From: Psococerastis gibbosa | Lineage: Eukaryota > Arthropoda > Insecta > Psocodea > Psocidae | Assembly (NCBI GenBank): GCA_963971405.1 | Contig: OZ020484.1 | Coordinates: forward strand, 11,842,001-11,906,000 | Length of the DNA stretch: 64,000 nucleotides | Direction of reading: 5' to 3' | Shown: one piece after another, positions 1 to 13,700 of the stretch | Layout of the letters: each line of letters begins with the position of its first letter | How positions within the stretch are numbered: position 1 is the first letter of the stretch | Position numbers and translations under genes: made by a program | The notes under the pieces: generated by a model | Database searches by the model: none | What the model was told of the DNA's origin: nothing | The model's input: the letters and a program-made list of their open reading frames with translations, nothing else

Positions 1-86
1 AAATTGCTGTTACCCAGCAGGAAGTGGCATTATGCCCAAGTTAAAAGAGGCCTAGCCTATATTAAAACTTACATTTGATACCAAAT

Positions 87-435
87 CAGTGGTTCCCAAC
101 CCGTGACGGTCTGAGGACAACTCAGGCCGACAATGTGTCGCTGCAGACAACCCCTTACATTTATTATTATTATTTTTTTGTTTAAAAATTCATAGGCTTT
201 CAAGGATATCACAATATTTAGCATCCAGTATAACTTTAATATACAACAAAGTTAACACATTACGTACTTTGAGATGCACCGGTGTTATCACTTTTGCTTT
301 ACCATTGAGCCAGTGACGCTTGGGCACGCGTATTTTTTGTTGTATTATTGTTAAGCTCTGAGCTTAAAGTTCTTGTTAATAGTAACTCTTAAGCCACTAC
401 AGGCATTCTCGCGGACCACCAGTTGGGAACCACTG
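87..435. mobile_element. hAT-type non-autonomous element
   Basis: The left end reads CAGTGGTTCCCAACC and the right end is its near inverse (GTTGGGAACCACTG), a terminus typical of hAT elements in animals. The flanks taccaaat (79-86) and cactaaat (436-443) match at 6 of 8 bases, which fits a decayed 8-bp target duplication. No coding potential was seen inside. It lies downstream of the third visible SLX4 exon, probably in an intron. Confidence 0.6.
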
Positions 436-485
436 CACTAAATTGATATAATAATAACGTTATGCAATAAGTGAATCATTCTTAC

Positions 486-726
486 CGTAGCTTGATATTG
501 CATTGGTTCTTCAAGTTCAAAATTTTGGACTTTTTTGGGTCTAGTTGGGCATTCGACCTCTTCAGAAAGCAGAATAACTGCTGCTTTCTCAGTCAGAAGC
601 TTGAGGCGTTCTTCAGCAGTTCGTGATCTTAGGATGGAAGATTTTCTAGCCTGATTTTTCCCTCGTCGAGCACCTTAATAAAATAAATTTAAATTTGTTT
701 TTTAAGTTGTTTGGAAATTAGAATTA

Positions 727-762
<36 letters not shown>

Positions 763-3290
763 TTCTTTATTTCCAACAAATACAATAATATCAAAATCGG
801 GTACACATGAGAATTCCTATATCATGGAAACAAGTCATAATACAATCTGTAAATGGGGACCTTGAGACATGCAGTGCGAAATATACGCCGATTGTATTGT
901 ATTAACCGAATTTAGAGACTTGGCGGGATTCGAACCCACGATCTATGCCTTGCCGGGCATCGTGTTACCACTAAACCACAAGCTCGCCCAGTACAGACTT
1001 GACTCGATCCTTCATGCTCATCGACAACATTCGTACTGTTATGAACTAACTTTATAGGTAGATCGGGGGTTCGATTCCCTCTACGTCCAGATTTTTCTTG
1101 ATTCTCAATTTCGGTTGCCTCTTCAACCTAAGTCAATTTAAAATTTACAATTGTATTAATAATATGAATCATTGCATTAAAACCAATATTATATCAATCC
1201 GCATGAGCAGACGGTACGTTTGAGAAGCAATGTAATTCCCATGGATGTCGCCCTAACTTAACAAAATAAAAATTAAATTTAGAGCTCTCAAAGACTAGTA
1301 AAAACGTATTGTGACTCGTTATCACATGTAGCGGGCTATTGGTTTTCTTGTATTTATTGCATCTTACACCTTTTAAATAAATAAAATAAATAAGGACTTT
1401 TTTTGTTCTATTACTAAGCCAACCTAGCGGAGTTAGCCCTCTCTTACACTCAACTAAGAAAGCCCGGGACCGCCTGCTTTACATCCCCTCCAAAGCATGG
1501 CCACAAAATTTAGCAAGTGTAGGACTCGAACCAACAACCTGTCGGGTGAAAGTCAGAGTCCGTACCACTACTCTACATGTCCTGATCCATGACCTTTTAA
1601 GCTTACTCAAAAGATTCTAGCTATAATATTAAATAAACTGTTGCCAAAAATGTTTCTTTTTTTATGGAGTACATAGTCAAACTTTGGATAAAATTACAGG
1701 TTCGTAATTGCAGAGTCCAATAGTAAATTATTTTGTGGCAATTATTGACTGTTTCGTAGTTTCCTGTTGGCATTTTAATAGAACAAAAAAGTCCTTATTT
1801 GTTTTTTTATTTAGCAAGTATAGTGTTACTCTAAATAGGTAATGATAATAATAAATAAATAGAATACTATCTCCTGCTATACTGTTAACTATGAAATACA
1901 ATGGAAAAATAAACAAATACACACACATTTCAACAGCCTAACAGCTCCAATGTTCTGCACTTGCTTACCCGATGGGATCGTAGTGCTGGTTGTGGTGAAG
2001 CCAAATCGCTCTAATGTAACTCTCTGCAAATCAACGACTGACTTGTCAATATTTGAAGGTTTGCAAGAACTAGATACCGACATTGACATCGCAATGGCCA
2101 CTGACAGCTCGTCACTTGCTGGTCCGACATTATCAGGAATTCTCCTCTATAAAAATACACCTGGTTAATTTAGAATCATTAATATAGCTACATATATTAT
2201 ATAATATATAATGGCATAAACAATAATTAAGGCACATATTTCGTCAGAATTTTTCGGTTTATTCACTGCTTTTCTATCTCTCTGACTGACTGGGAAAAGT
2301 GGAGACCACCTAAGCGACCTGGGCACCCGGGACAAGACTTACATAATCATAAGAATGGTAAAACCCTACTTTTTGATCACGCATATATGTTGTATTCTGT
2401 TCAGTTTCACTGCTGTTTAAATATGGCTGAAGCCCTTGCTATTCAGCAGCTGAAATTCCATGATGTGACAATACGGCAGTACTGCTAGAATTAGTTTGTA
2501 GCTGAGGACGCGAAGATGGTAAACCGGGTTTAATAGCGTATATTGGTGGCACTAATAAAGCACAGCACAGAATGCTTACCTTCTTCGCGGGAAAGTTATT
2601 TTTTTTAAATGTACTTGTTGGAGCAAGGTTGTTTTTCCTCCATTCGATTGCTTCTAAAAGCTCAGTCGTAGACATCTTTTTCTTCTTTGCGCACTGTTTC
2701 ATATGAGATAGGTGAGCAGACTTGTTGTCGAAAGTTTTAGGACAGAGCGGACAAACTAGTGGGCCAAGAGCTGGCTGTGTAGGCACGGATCCACTAGTAA
2801 TATCAAACGGCGGTACGATTACTTCATTACAAGGTTCTTCATCAACGGATTGAGTGTTTAAAATGCCTGAAATTTTGCAAGCGGGGTCAGGTTTCTCTTG
2901 AATACTTTCAAGCATCTTGTCAGAGGCAGCTGCGAGGCCTTCTTTGGAACTGCTACTATTAATATAAGCACTGGTAGTAGCAGCCTGTTCAATTGGTTTA
3001 TTTGAGTCATCTGCGTCAACACTTTCGCTCTGTTTCGGAAATACGACTTCAACTGCCAGAGGCCTCAATGGTTCATTAGTTCCTCTATTAGTATCAGACA
3101 TTTTCCTAGACTCTGACCTTACAGAAGTCGAAGTTTTGGGTAATATCTCAGACTTTTTATCAACTTTAACACGTTTTCTATGAGGGCTTGACGGCTTTAC
3201 AGGCTTTCTTTTCAGAATGGGATTTTTAAAATGCAAGGAATCGTCGGAGTCATTAAGACAACTTTCAATGCTTAATTTATTTTTCTTCAT
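486..3290 (-). CDS. SLX4: SLX4-like structure-specific endonuclease scaffold (5' part, three exons)
   Basis: SLX4 is the nuclear scaffold that binds SLX1, XPF-ERCC1 and MUS81 nucleases in DNA crosslink repair and Holliday-junction resolution. Three exons with matching splice phases are visible: 3290-2580 (237 codons, phase 0), 2146-1969 (ends phase 1) and 673-486 (starts with 2 nt, ends phase 0). Exon 1 carries a basic serine-rich N-terminus and then a UBZ4-type zinc finger (CPLC, about ten residues on, HMKQC) followed directly by a LLEAIEWR helix, the order seen in SLX4. Exon 2 has an LAxALS-like stretch (SVAIAMSMS). Exon 3 has RSRTAEERLKLLTEKAAVIL, resembling the start of the XPF-interaction (MLR) region. 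The gene continues off the left edge, so BTB, SAP and SLX1-binding regions are not visible. Introns contain repeats. The start is the ATG at 3290; an in-frame GTG just before it is unlikely to be used. The family call rests on motif order recalled from known SLX4 proteins. Confidence 0.72.
728..762. repeat. AAT microsatellite
   Basis: Uninterrupted ataata trinucleotide run, inside an SLX4 intron. Confidence 0.9.
890..991 (-). repeat. tRNA-derived SINE (family 2)
   Basis: On the minus strand a tRNA-like head is seen: D-arm GTGGTTTAGTGGTA, an anticodon-like arm with ATGCC/GGCAT stem, and a B box GGGTTCGAATCCCGCC. It is followed by a ctctaaattcggtta tail shared with copies at 18650-18735 (minus) and 48654-48755 (plus). 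The position before the putative GCA anticodon is G instead of the universal U33, so it is a SINE head and not a working tRNA. A second tRNA-like B box lies on the plus strand at 1062-1080 with the same tail. Confidence 0.7.
1406..1583 (-). repeat. tRNA-derived SINE (family 1)
   Basis: Copy of a ~180-bp SINE whose minus strand begins with a tRNA-like head (GTAGAGTAGTGGTACGGACT, then a B box GGTTCGAGTCC) and ends TTAGTAATAGAACA followed by a TTTATTTATTT-like tail. Other copies: 13930-14256 (split), 16440-17340 (split), 19079-19238, 32080-32262 and 33786-34752 (split). Repeated spread of one sequence with Pol III A and B boxes supports the SINE call. Confidence 0.75.
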
Positions 3291-3328
3291 CACTACGGTA
3301 ATTATTTAATGGTTAAGTAAGATGTTTT

Positions 3329-4007
3329 CTATAAGCGCATTCTTTGTTTTTCATCTTCCTCGGCGGTCTCTTGAACAACCCATGGTGGTACAATTGGCGC
3401 TAAAAATCTCATTTTGGCAAATTTCTCTTCATCGCTTATATCAAAATATCCACTCTTTACTTTATCCTGTATTCGTTTGCCCGCTGGTAAGTAGCTGAAA
3501 CAACAATCACAACAAAAACGTACAGTATATATTGTATCAGAGCTCGTTGGGTCAAGCTTAAAGTTATTTGCTAGTTCTAATTGCCTGAGGGTGTTTAGAG
3601 ATTATGAATATAATTAAAGTTACAACTTTAATTTTGCAGCTTGAATACAGTAGCTTCCATTTTAATTTGACTAGACTAACTCTTAGCCAGAGACAGTAAT
3701 AGGTTGCAAGTTGCAGTGTAGCCTGCATAAAGCAAACGTGTTAAAATACAATTGAAAGCAACAATTTATTAACTTTAATTCTATTATAATAGGAGAAAGC
3801 AAACGTTTTGAAGCTACACATCAATTTGAAATGTTTTGATTCTATACTGTAACGCAGTCTATGCGTCGAATTTACTCACAATTGTAAAGCACCCAGTCCA
3901 AGACCAATAAGCAATGTACCCAAAGCTATGTTCCTCGTTAAGGGCGCCGTAGGAGTACCTCTTGCTCTTCTAGGCTTATATTGCGGAGGATTTTTTCTAA
4001 TGTCCAT
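3329..4007 (-). CDS. Small single-pass membrane protein, 97 aa (family not recognised)
   Basis: Two exons: 4007-3880 (phase 2 end, donor GTGAGT) and 3494-3329 (acceptor tgtttcag), joining to a 97-residue protein. The N-terminus is short, basic and proline-rich (NPPQYKPRRARG). One hydrophobic helix follows at about residues 26-42 (ALGTLLIGLGLGALQ), then a charged C-terminal region with KRIQDKVKSGYFDISDEEKF and a tail near APIVPPWVVQET. Size, one membrane helix and basic leader resemble small mitochondrial inner-membrane assembly factors, but no family was recognised. Its stop codon is only 38 nt upstream of the SLX4 ATG on the same strand, so the two may share a transcript. The start is the first ATG downstream of the divergent promoter region. 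Confidence 0.7.
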
Positions 4008-4785
4008 CACGAACCAAACCTGGTTAAGCTCAAGCACAAGCAGTAGATATTAAATTTAGCAACACGGCACTACAATGCTACATCATGGCATTGAAATTCA
4101 TAGAGAAACTTTAAACTACGTCAAACTCCAATGTTTTGGTTGGTTGAACTCATGATTTGAATGATTTTAATTGGATAGACGTAAGAATTTTTCTATACAA
4201 AAAAGGTCCACTTTTTTGATAAATTAATATCACTGTTTATAAAATTTTGATGTTTATTATAAAAAACGTAAAGTAAATTATTTTAAAATAATTGTTTAAA
4301 TGTTAATAAGATCATGAAAAGTACAAAATATGTTCTTTATTTCAACGTAAGAAGAACCCACCGTACGTTGTCTTAACATGAAAAAATGACTAACGCGTCA
4401 TTACGTGAGCTCATTCATTTTATCAGTCTGTGCCAAGAATTTTGACATTTTGTGACTTTGTGTGTACTTGTGCAGTTGTGCTACTACTTTTTGGGAAAAG
4501 TTCAGTGTATATGTTCAGGGTTTTTGTCGTTTCACTGCTGATTGAATGTGTTTATGGGTGTGAAAATATGTTGTTATTGTTTCGAGCGTTCACCTGTGAT
4601 AATGTTTTTGGATCTGTGACTTATCTCATGCGTAAATAAGAAGATACATATCCGTGTGTTCAAAGGAAAAGGGGTGTGACGTGGGGGTGAGATTTATTTA
4701 TATTCATAGTTTGTTCTTTCATTATACTAAAATTATTTCCAATACTAATAACGAAATGATGAGAGCAATGGAGGAGGGATAAGAT
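4008..4785. promoter_or_regulatory. Divergent promoter region
   Basis: This 778-bp gap lies between the start codons of the small membrane-protein gene (minus) and the taperin-like gene (plus). It has no convincing coding exon and no recognised repeat. A CRE-like TTACGTGAG is at about 4401. Sharing of promoter elements is inferred from head-to-head geometry only; transcription start sites cannot be placed from sequence. Confidence 0.45.
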
Positions 4786-7700
4786 ATGGCGGAAGAGAGT
4801 GTCCCTCGGTGGAAGCGAGATTTGATTGAGAGACGGCGTCGCACTGCATCAGTCCATTCAGTCGGTCCGTTGCGGGTGACCTGTCCGGGTGTTGTTACCG
4901 CCGTGCGACATCCCGTACTGTCCAAAGGCATGCGGCTGCCAACCACTGTGCCGGATATTCAGCACCTCATCGACCAGATTGAGGAAAACAGGAAAATGGG
5001 AGAAGAGAAAACAAAAAAATTATCCCCATCGGAAAGCGGGTTGAACCCCGACTGTGGTGATGAAGCAAACCTTTCTGACTCAAGTGAAGAATTTAAATAT
5101 GGACCAGGTATCGTTAGCAAGTTGAAGAACAAATACTTAAGTTTAACATTGCGCGAAAGTCATGCCAAAGTCCGACCCTCGTTGGCTAGCATGCGTCGAG
5201 CGACTAGTTTGGAAAACATTTTGGATGAAGAACCCACTAATGAGACTAAGCAGCCGAAATTCATAAAAAATGTGTCTCCGACTCTAAATGTTCCTGCTCA
5301 AAGTAGGCGGAGTATTTCTCGAAGTAAAGAAAATATGAAAAGAGCCCGCTCTGTTGAGGCACTTATGCGCTACAATAGAAGTGTCTCCCTTGAATCAGAA
5401 AAGGAAGAGGATGTACGCGAGTTTACCTTAACTGATGAGGAGAAATCAAGAAACCGTGCTAGTTTAGAGGAACGCGAACTTCCGCCACCGGACCTGGTTA
5501 AGCAAACCCTTAAGTTATTTGAACCGTGTGGTGTTACAGTTTCTAAACCACCGCCTCCTCCAAAGATACCAGCTACTTTGAAAGTTACATCTCAAAAGCC
5601 TGTCATCTCACCGAAACCTTTAAATAGTGTAGAAAACAAAGATAAAATTCTAAATGGCCAAACTGACGTACGAGTTGACACCAAGATACGGTTTCGACCA
5701 AATGATCTCGGGTCTCCAGGGCCGGAGTCTCCTCGTCTATTCAGAGATTCTATTAAGGTACCTGCTGCCGCTGAGATAATTGAGAAAGAGAGATCAAAAA
5801 CCAGTCATGAGAAATCTGTGATTAATAAGACAAATGATGATAAATTTAGAAATGATGATGTTGATACGTACAGGCCAAAAAGTCTTTTTACTAAAGATTG
5901 GACCTCAACTAAGGATCGCTTTGAAAATAAAGATCATCGTGCAATTATTATGTCTGATCGGCCTGTCTTAAAGGACGTCATAACTGATAATAGCGAACGA
6001 CCCCCGACACTGCCAGACCGCTCACCCCCACTTAAAGATCGGCCACCATTCTTTCCTGAACGGGGCTCCCCTAATTTGGAATTAAAGAACTTTAGGGAGT
6101 TTGAACCTCCAGAAAAGCAATCGATACCAAGTCCTAAACCTAGGACTCTTCCCACTAGGGTTGCCGACAAAAAGCCCACTGTGGCTCCTCCGCCGCCACC
6201 GGAGTCTCGGCGATCCTTGTCCCCGGTGACAGTCCGCCCTGTCCCCGAAACTGTCAGCAGTCCAGTTTCCCCCCAAATGAAACAAGTAGGTGTCATACGT
6301 CCCATTGTCACGCAAAAATCTATTCAACACCAATCCCCGAAGTCCCATTCTGACCGTGAGTTGGAGAAAAATTTGTTAAATAAAGTTAAGTCAGTGGAAC
6401 AACCTGTGACCAAAGTGATTGTGTCTCTGAAGCAGTCGCCAGAGGAATGCACAGTTGTGCCACCAAAGATTTCGGAGGAAAAAAAGGTTACTTCTTGGAG
6501 CCAGAAACCTAACACAATGGTCTTCAATTTCCGTCACCGTAAAGATGTGCCTGATTATATCGAGAATGATGGACTGATACTTGGAAAGAGGGAGCGCCCT
6601 AAGGTGAGTTTAAGAATTAATAAGACTAGACTTAGGGGTTCCACTAATATATTTGTCCGCTGGGCGGTTTTGTACCGAAAATAAGATTCTACCTACACCA
6701 AAACACACATTTGGGGTATCAGCAATTTCTTTAGAACCCCAGCAATTCGCCAAACATACTCATGTCCAATTTAATGCTTTACATTTAATTAAATCGTTCT
6801 TAAGGGCAAACCGGAGTCGCCGATATTCCATTTCTGTGCTAACTTCAATTTCTCATGAAATATGCAACGCAGAACAATGAAAAAATGCTGAATCGCAAGA
6901 AGAATTTTTTCTCCTAATTTTGATACATAGTATGCTGCAATCCAATCATCAATACCGATCGGCTATAGTTAGTGAACTTGTTACGCAAAAAATAACTGTC
7001 ACTCAGGAGTTGAAGGAGTTCATCAACTGTGGCGAATTGGGGTTAGTTAAGGCCACATACTATACATCAAAATTAGGAGAAACAATTCTTCTTGCCATTC
7101 AGAATTTTTTCATTGTTCTGCGTTCCATATTTCATGAGAAATTGATGTTTGAACAGAAAGACTTATATCCTTCGTGCGCAGAGGCGTTTTATTGTTTTCA
7201 TGGTGTAAAATTAGTATTTTATAAAAAGGATTTTACATAAGTGTATGCCAGACTGTTTACCAACCAAATAAGAGTACAACTTACTGTGCTTACTAAGTTA
7301 CTAAACTTCCCATAGAAAAGGTTACATAACTTGTGGGGTGTGTTTTTATTTTATTTATTACGCAGAATCTAGAACTGACAATTATTCTCAATTTCTAATC
7401 TATTCTGTCTCCTATAAAATGCGTTTATTTGGAATAGTGCAGAGTTTAAATCCTAAAGCTTACCCACCTAGTCTAGGGTATCTATCCCAACTTTACCGAG
7501 GGGAGTCTCGATGAAACCAGCTTTTTAAAGATTGGTACTGTGGTAATACCTTAAAGCACCCAATTACGCAAGTAAAAAGCGGGAAATGCAGGTTACATTC
7601 TCAGCTATGTATGCATCATACTTCTAGTTTCTCATGACTTATACCCGATAAATTTCCATTTAAATGCCATATGAAAACAGTCAGAATAGGCTTTGAATAA

Positions 7701-10700
7701 ATAAGTTTAACCTAATAAGAAATTAAAGCCATAATATCAAATAGAAATTGATCAAATATAATTATAAATAAAATGCAAGCCAATTCACACGTATTTTCGA
7801 ATTGTCTGCCGCAATTACCAGCTTCATTTGCCCATTAACTATGCATTTTTTGGAAGCCTGGTTTTTTCTTTTCCTTTTTTTCCTGGGGCTCCCACAGTTG
7901 AGTGATTTTTTTAGGTATATTTAACGTATGTACTGTATGTGACTAATTTCCAAAAAATAATTTCCAACAAAACACTGCATTTACTGGCTAACAATAACTG
8001 AGGTGACGTCTGCATGGGTATGGCAGTTAAAAACTGAGAGTTACAGCTGTGATCACAACCTGCACCTAAATGCTTACACTCCGTATCTAATTCTCGCGCA
8101 CTGCCTGCCAAGTAGGCTGCTCTCGATCGACTTTTAGGCCCGGTACACACGGACAATTCTCGCAGTCTTTTCCATTGTTGGAATATGACTTGGTGAATGG
8201 TTGGTGCAAAACCACAGTCTACTTCAGAAGATGGGGCGTTTCTAGGGGAAAACCATGCATTTTCACGCCAGCTTCCGAAATCACCAGAAATCTTCCGCTA
8301 CCCATATGGCTACAATGGAAAAAATGTCGACAATGTGTGACTGCGAGAATCGTTCGTGTATACCGGGTCTAGGGTGCTCTGAGCTTTATTTTTGAGCATT
8401 GTCAACTCAATCAGAGGAGAGCATATCCGGCTTCCTAGTTATAGTTAAATGTTCTTCGCCTTTTTTAGTGAGTTGAACAATGTAGTGCCGTTCGAAATCA
8501 GCATTTGCAATTGTCAGGTGAGAAATAAGAGAAATAACGCCATCGAGACACGCTGAGTTTATTACCATCAAACTGCTTACCAGCATCTTCCAACTTTTGT
8601 CGCACTTAATATTAGAAATATTGCTAATTTATAATGTTAGTTATTAAATGTTGAAGTTCAGAAGAGGGAAGTACTGTGGGTACTTGTAATTTTAGAGGCA
8701 CTATTGCTTTTTTCAAATCTTAGGCGTGTATTCCACTTGTCATATTTTCTGCATTTGTCCATTGAAAAATGATGAAATTTTTGTTTTAAGGAGACTATTA
8801 TGTAGATACTGAACTTACCTATTAATCATAAGTTAAGAATCTACATCATAATTCTCCTTAATACAAAATTCTCATCATTTTTTAATGCACAAATGAAGAA
8901 AATATGACAAGTGGAATACACGCCTTAGCTGGACGTGACATCTTGTTATATACATAAAGCGCAATAACCTTCCTGATGACGTTACGTCATCCATCTGTTT
9001 ATCATTGTTTTTTTACGGTATCCAAGGTCTAGGTTGGCAACATTCATTGCTTACTTAATACTGAAATTCCATTTGTTAAGTGCTGATTTTCATGTTAAAA
9101 TGATGCTAAAGAGGCATCAGATAATGATGAACTTTGTTGAATACCTGAAAGAGGCAGGGTTGGTGAAACCCACGCCTTTTCGTAGTGCGATGATTTAATA
9201 AAATATCTTTTATTTATTGAATCTGCTAACAATAGAATAAGTTGAAGATTTAAGCAAGTATTAAATGAGAGAATGAATGAATGAATGTGTATTGCATATA
9301 GAAAAAAAAACAATACATCAGTAGTACATGATTAAATAATAATATATTTAACCTTCAGAGCTTTGTAACAATTTTTAAATTAAGTGAGTAATTCTAACAA
9401 TAATTTTTTAAGATTGGTGACTCTGGAATGATCCTTCTGCCTGGGGCCACCGATGACTTCTCTACTGACTTCGATGGTGAAGAGCTGACTACACCTTGTG
9501 ATATTGTCTTCATTGGTGACAACGTGCTCATCAATGGCAAGTCTAATCTGCAGAAAGTACCTAAGCGCACGAAGGTAAGTTGATATGGCACGCATTAGAG
9601 ATAGACTCCTAACCAAATAAACTAGGTCACTGAAAATCCATCCCTATTGTATTAGTATTATACCAATTGTTTCCGAATGTACATGGGGTCGTTGGCAAGG
9701 CAAGGTTCAATGGGCTGCTATGTCCTTAAAAATCCCTTCCAATAATATAAAATGTAGGAACAGTGCACACGGACAGCAATATTCAAGCAGTATATCTTAG
9801 ATAACGCTTGAGACTCTCTCCGGTCCTGTAATGGTGATGACAATGGATCCCCCCCCCCCCTATATATATAATCCTTCTTTTTTTCACTCTTCCTCTCTTT
9901 GTTTTCTTCTCTATTTAATTTCAACCGATCATCAATAATAAAATGTTATTATTGTTCGCGTTTGTTTATTTTCAATAAAGTAGTTTGTCATTTCATTTCG
10001 TAGATGTTGGGGGTAAATACAGCGTGTCACTTAAGTTTTAATGTTGAGCTGTGAAATCCGGCGGGGCTATTTCCAGCTCCATGGAAAATGTGTGATTTAA
10101 TGTAATAACTCGTGTACTCGTAATCTGCAATTTGTTACCGCCCTGTGCCTAGATAGAGTCGCCTTCCTAATCGTTAGACACGCATCAATGGCTTCTGATG
10201 ACTACTTCTTACATTGTTATGGTCACTTTGCCCTCTTTTCGTCGTTATCTAACGGTCAGAATACGTATTGGACTGCCCCAAATTGCGACCATCGAATATT
10301 TCATCTCGATTGCATAGCTTTGTCTTTTTTTTGGGCTTGAGGTAATTTCAGCCGTGTCATTTTAAAAATGGCGTTATTGGCGAAGTTTACTTGAAGGAGC
10401 TGTATGTAAAGAACTAAGTTGATGTTGATGTATCAGAGACACGTTTGATAAACACACTTCACTAACTAAGACTTGACCAACTAGACTTGCCAACGTTGAA
10501 TCCATGAGAGCAGAGCACGTTTCAAACTGCTGCAAACTTGGTAGTGAGCACAGTGTTGGCAGGAGAACATGGTGGGACATGATAACGCGCTGACTATACC
10601 AGTCAGTCTACGTGCATATCGAGTCCTGGTCACCTCCGATTTAAACGTGTGACTTAACCATATTCCCCAAGTGGTTCGGAATCCACTATAATCAGGAGGT

Positions 10701-13700
10701 CCACCCTGTCAGTCAACTCCCCTTTCCCCCGAGGTGAAAGAGTCTGCCCTTAGGGTGCCTCAAGTTAACAAACAGACTCACTCCCCTCGCCAGACTGACA
10801 GGGTTGCTTAAAGCAGAAATGCTGAAAACAGGCGTTGGAAACAACAACAACAACTAACATTCGACTTGATAAAATGAAATATGGTTGGTGGTGCAATATT
10901 TAGCCAGTAAAGATTATTGGAATTAAGCTTTGCCCTTGTTTGGCACGTTTTAATTGACTACATTAGCTGAACAATTATTTCATGATACAGCTAATCGCTG
11001 GGCTAATCCGTGGCCAATCCTTAAGTGCTGGTAAACTAGGTCTGTGGGAACTTATCTGCTGCTCAGACTCGTTGATTTTGTAGTTCTGATTTTTCGGATT
11101 CTTCTTTACTTCTTTAAATTACTGAGTTATGGACGTTTAGAATTTCGACCTGCCGACAAATGCCATTTTTTAGGCTCTATCCACCATAGTTCTCGGATTG
11201 AACAGATTTTCCTTTTTCGGGATGCCAATTTTCTGTCGTACTACAGTATGTGCCAAACCCTCTGTCATGGAGGTCAAATTTAATGTGCAATTATACCCAT
11301 CTTCCGGGCAAATTTATAATTCGTGCCTGAATACATCTAGAGGTCGTGACAAAGCATTTTCCCTTGTAGATTGTGTCAGATCAAGGAATTTCAGCATTAT
11401 TTATGGGGCCTAAAGGTTCATTTATGCACAGCAATTTTTGGAGTGACAGAAACAAACAGTTTTTGTTTTACCTGTGTTTCCTTTTTAAGGGTCTGTAAAA
11501 ATTCTCTTAGGAAGACACTTTGGCGGGGTTTCCACATATGTCAATGGTTAATGAGAAATATGAAATTGACGTTTTAGCAGACATTAAAGACATACTAAAA
11601 ATGTTTGCTACCACGTCAATTTCATATTTCTCATTGACCATTGACGTATGTGGAAACCCCGCCTTTGCCCTATGTAAATAAACGAGCTGCATTGTTATGT
11701 TTTTTACCCTTGAAAAATTCCCTTGCATAAATGGGCTCTTAATTATGGCGGCAATTCCACCGGCGAATTTACTTCATTTGTGATTGGTTTTTTTTTTTTG
11801 TTTGTTTTCTTTTAAGGAGACTATTATGTAGATACTTAACTATCTATTATAAATTAAGTTATAATATGGTAGAGACTTATTAGTGATGTCTGCTACCATT
11901 ATTATAACTTAATGTATAATAGATGAGTTAAGTGTCTACATAGTAGTCTCCTTAAAGCAAAACAAACAAAAAATCTCAAATTGCAAAGGAAGTAAATTCG
12001 CCGGTTGAATTGCCGCCAAAACGGGGAAACAATCTACATACACCTGATCCGCCCTGGCGAAATATGAGTATATTTGTAAGACGACTCCTTATTAATATTG
12101 CAGCGCCCGACTGATGAAGGTGAGGACATGGAATTCCGTTAGATAGTTACCTAGTTGTAAATCTAGAGCTAAACCTATGGTTCTGATACCTTAGTAAGAT
12201 ACTTGAACTTCTCAAGCCCTATTGTTTGTATTCGTTCATGTAGAGAGTTGTAGAACGGTACTACTGGTTTATGTCTCTTGTACTGCATTTATCTCTTTTA
12301 TTATTAAACTCTTGTTTGACTGCAGTGGCGGCTCGTGAGGATAAAATTTGGTGAGGCACAGCAGACAAAGACAATTTTGAGGCGACTTGATACCTTCGAA
12401 TTGCGCTGCCAATTAAGTTGGCGGATGAATGAGTTAAGCTAATGGAATATTGGTTAAGAGGTAAAATCTGCAGCAAAATTGTATTAACGACTTTTGAGCA
12501 CTTTACATCTAACTCCTGTGCCTGTCTTTTAGCAATAGATAGGCACCAGGGATTGGGTGCCTCAACAACGTCATTGTATCAGCGGGCCTACTATGGCGAT
12601 TGTTTTTAATCTTAACCTGGGATTAAAAAGTTAACAAGACAATTTTATAATGGAGAGTGCTATTCAAAATAGTTTGTTTACATTTTTAACCCCAAGAATA
12701 AGGCGGGTATTCCATATACGTACAACGTCAATGAAAATTATGAAATTGAAGGTGGTAGCAGAATTTTTAGTATGTCTTTAATGTCTGCTACCACCTTCAA
12801 TTTCATAATTTTCATTGACGTTGTACGTATGTGGAATGGGCACCTTCGCTAATACTAAACGGCATAGTGGGCCCGCTGGTTGTGCATTTTAGAGCAAGTT
12901 TTGTGTATGGCTCTTATTCGCGGTGTTTTGAATGTTTTAATTATTTCTTCTAGAATTTTTATGTCTTTGTTAGCTTATATTTCTTAATTCAAAACACATA
13001 CTTCTTGAATCTGTTTAACTTGAAAATTAGGTGAGGGACTGACTCATTTGTCTCAAATAGCGAGCCGCCACTGCTTCTCTGTTTTACTTCCGTCTGCAAT
13101 TATTATTTAATGCTCTTGTTAGACGAAGTTCATGCCTGCGCAAGCATCCATGCCCTCATTCATTCAATAAGGCGCTTATTCCACCAACATCAATAGTGAT
13201 AGTAAATGTAGTATTGACGGAAATTTGAATTTTTCATTGATACACGCCATTCCACTGGTTTTTTCAACTATTTATCACTTTTCTTCTAATGACACGTATG
13301 CGCCAAATTTTTGATATTTGTTTGCATTTGTTTTTTGAAATTTTGTTTGTATTTGTTTTCTTCGTACACTTATTATTTTTAATAAAACCTAATAATAGGA
13401 GATCAGAAGTAAGAACTACCTTCACCGATCTGTTTAATGGATGAAAATTGTTTTATTAGCAATAAAATATAAAATGTTTGTACTTAACATATCCCATGAC
13501 GCCATTTTAGTTATTGTTTGCAACGCGTGATTTTACTCTATGATCATTGATCAATTTTGACTATGGCATAGAGTAAAATTCAAATTTCCGTCAATACTAC
13601 ATATACTATCACTATTGACGTTGGTGGAATAAGCGCCTTACGAAAGCTACATATTTTCAAGCAAGTTATTAAGAGGATACTGACAGTGGATTTTTGCCAA

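Noticed and set aside
922..991. A minus-strand tRNA gene with GCA anticodon
   Set aside because: B box and arms are tRNA-like, but U33 is replaced by G and the same sequence with a shared non-tRNA tail recurs at other sites, so it is a SINE head.
5934..6527. Long open frames on the minus strand
   Set aside because: They are antisense shadows of taperin-like exon 1, which has recognised conserved motifs in the plus frame.
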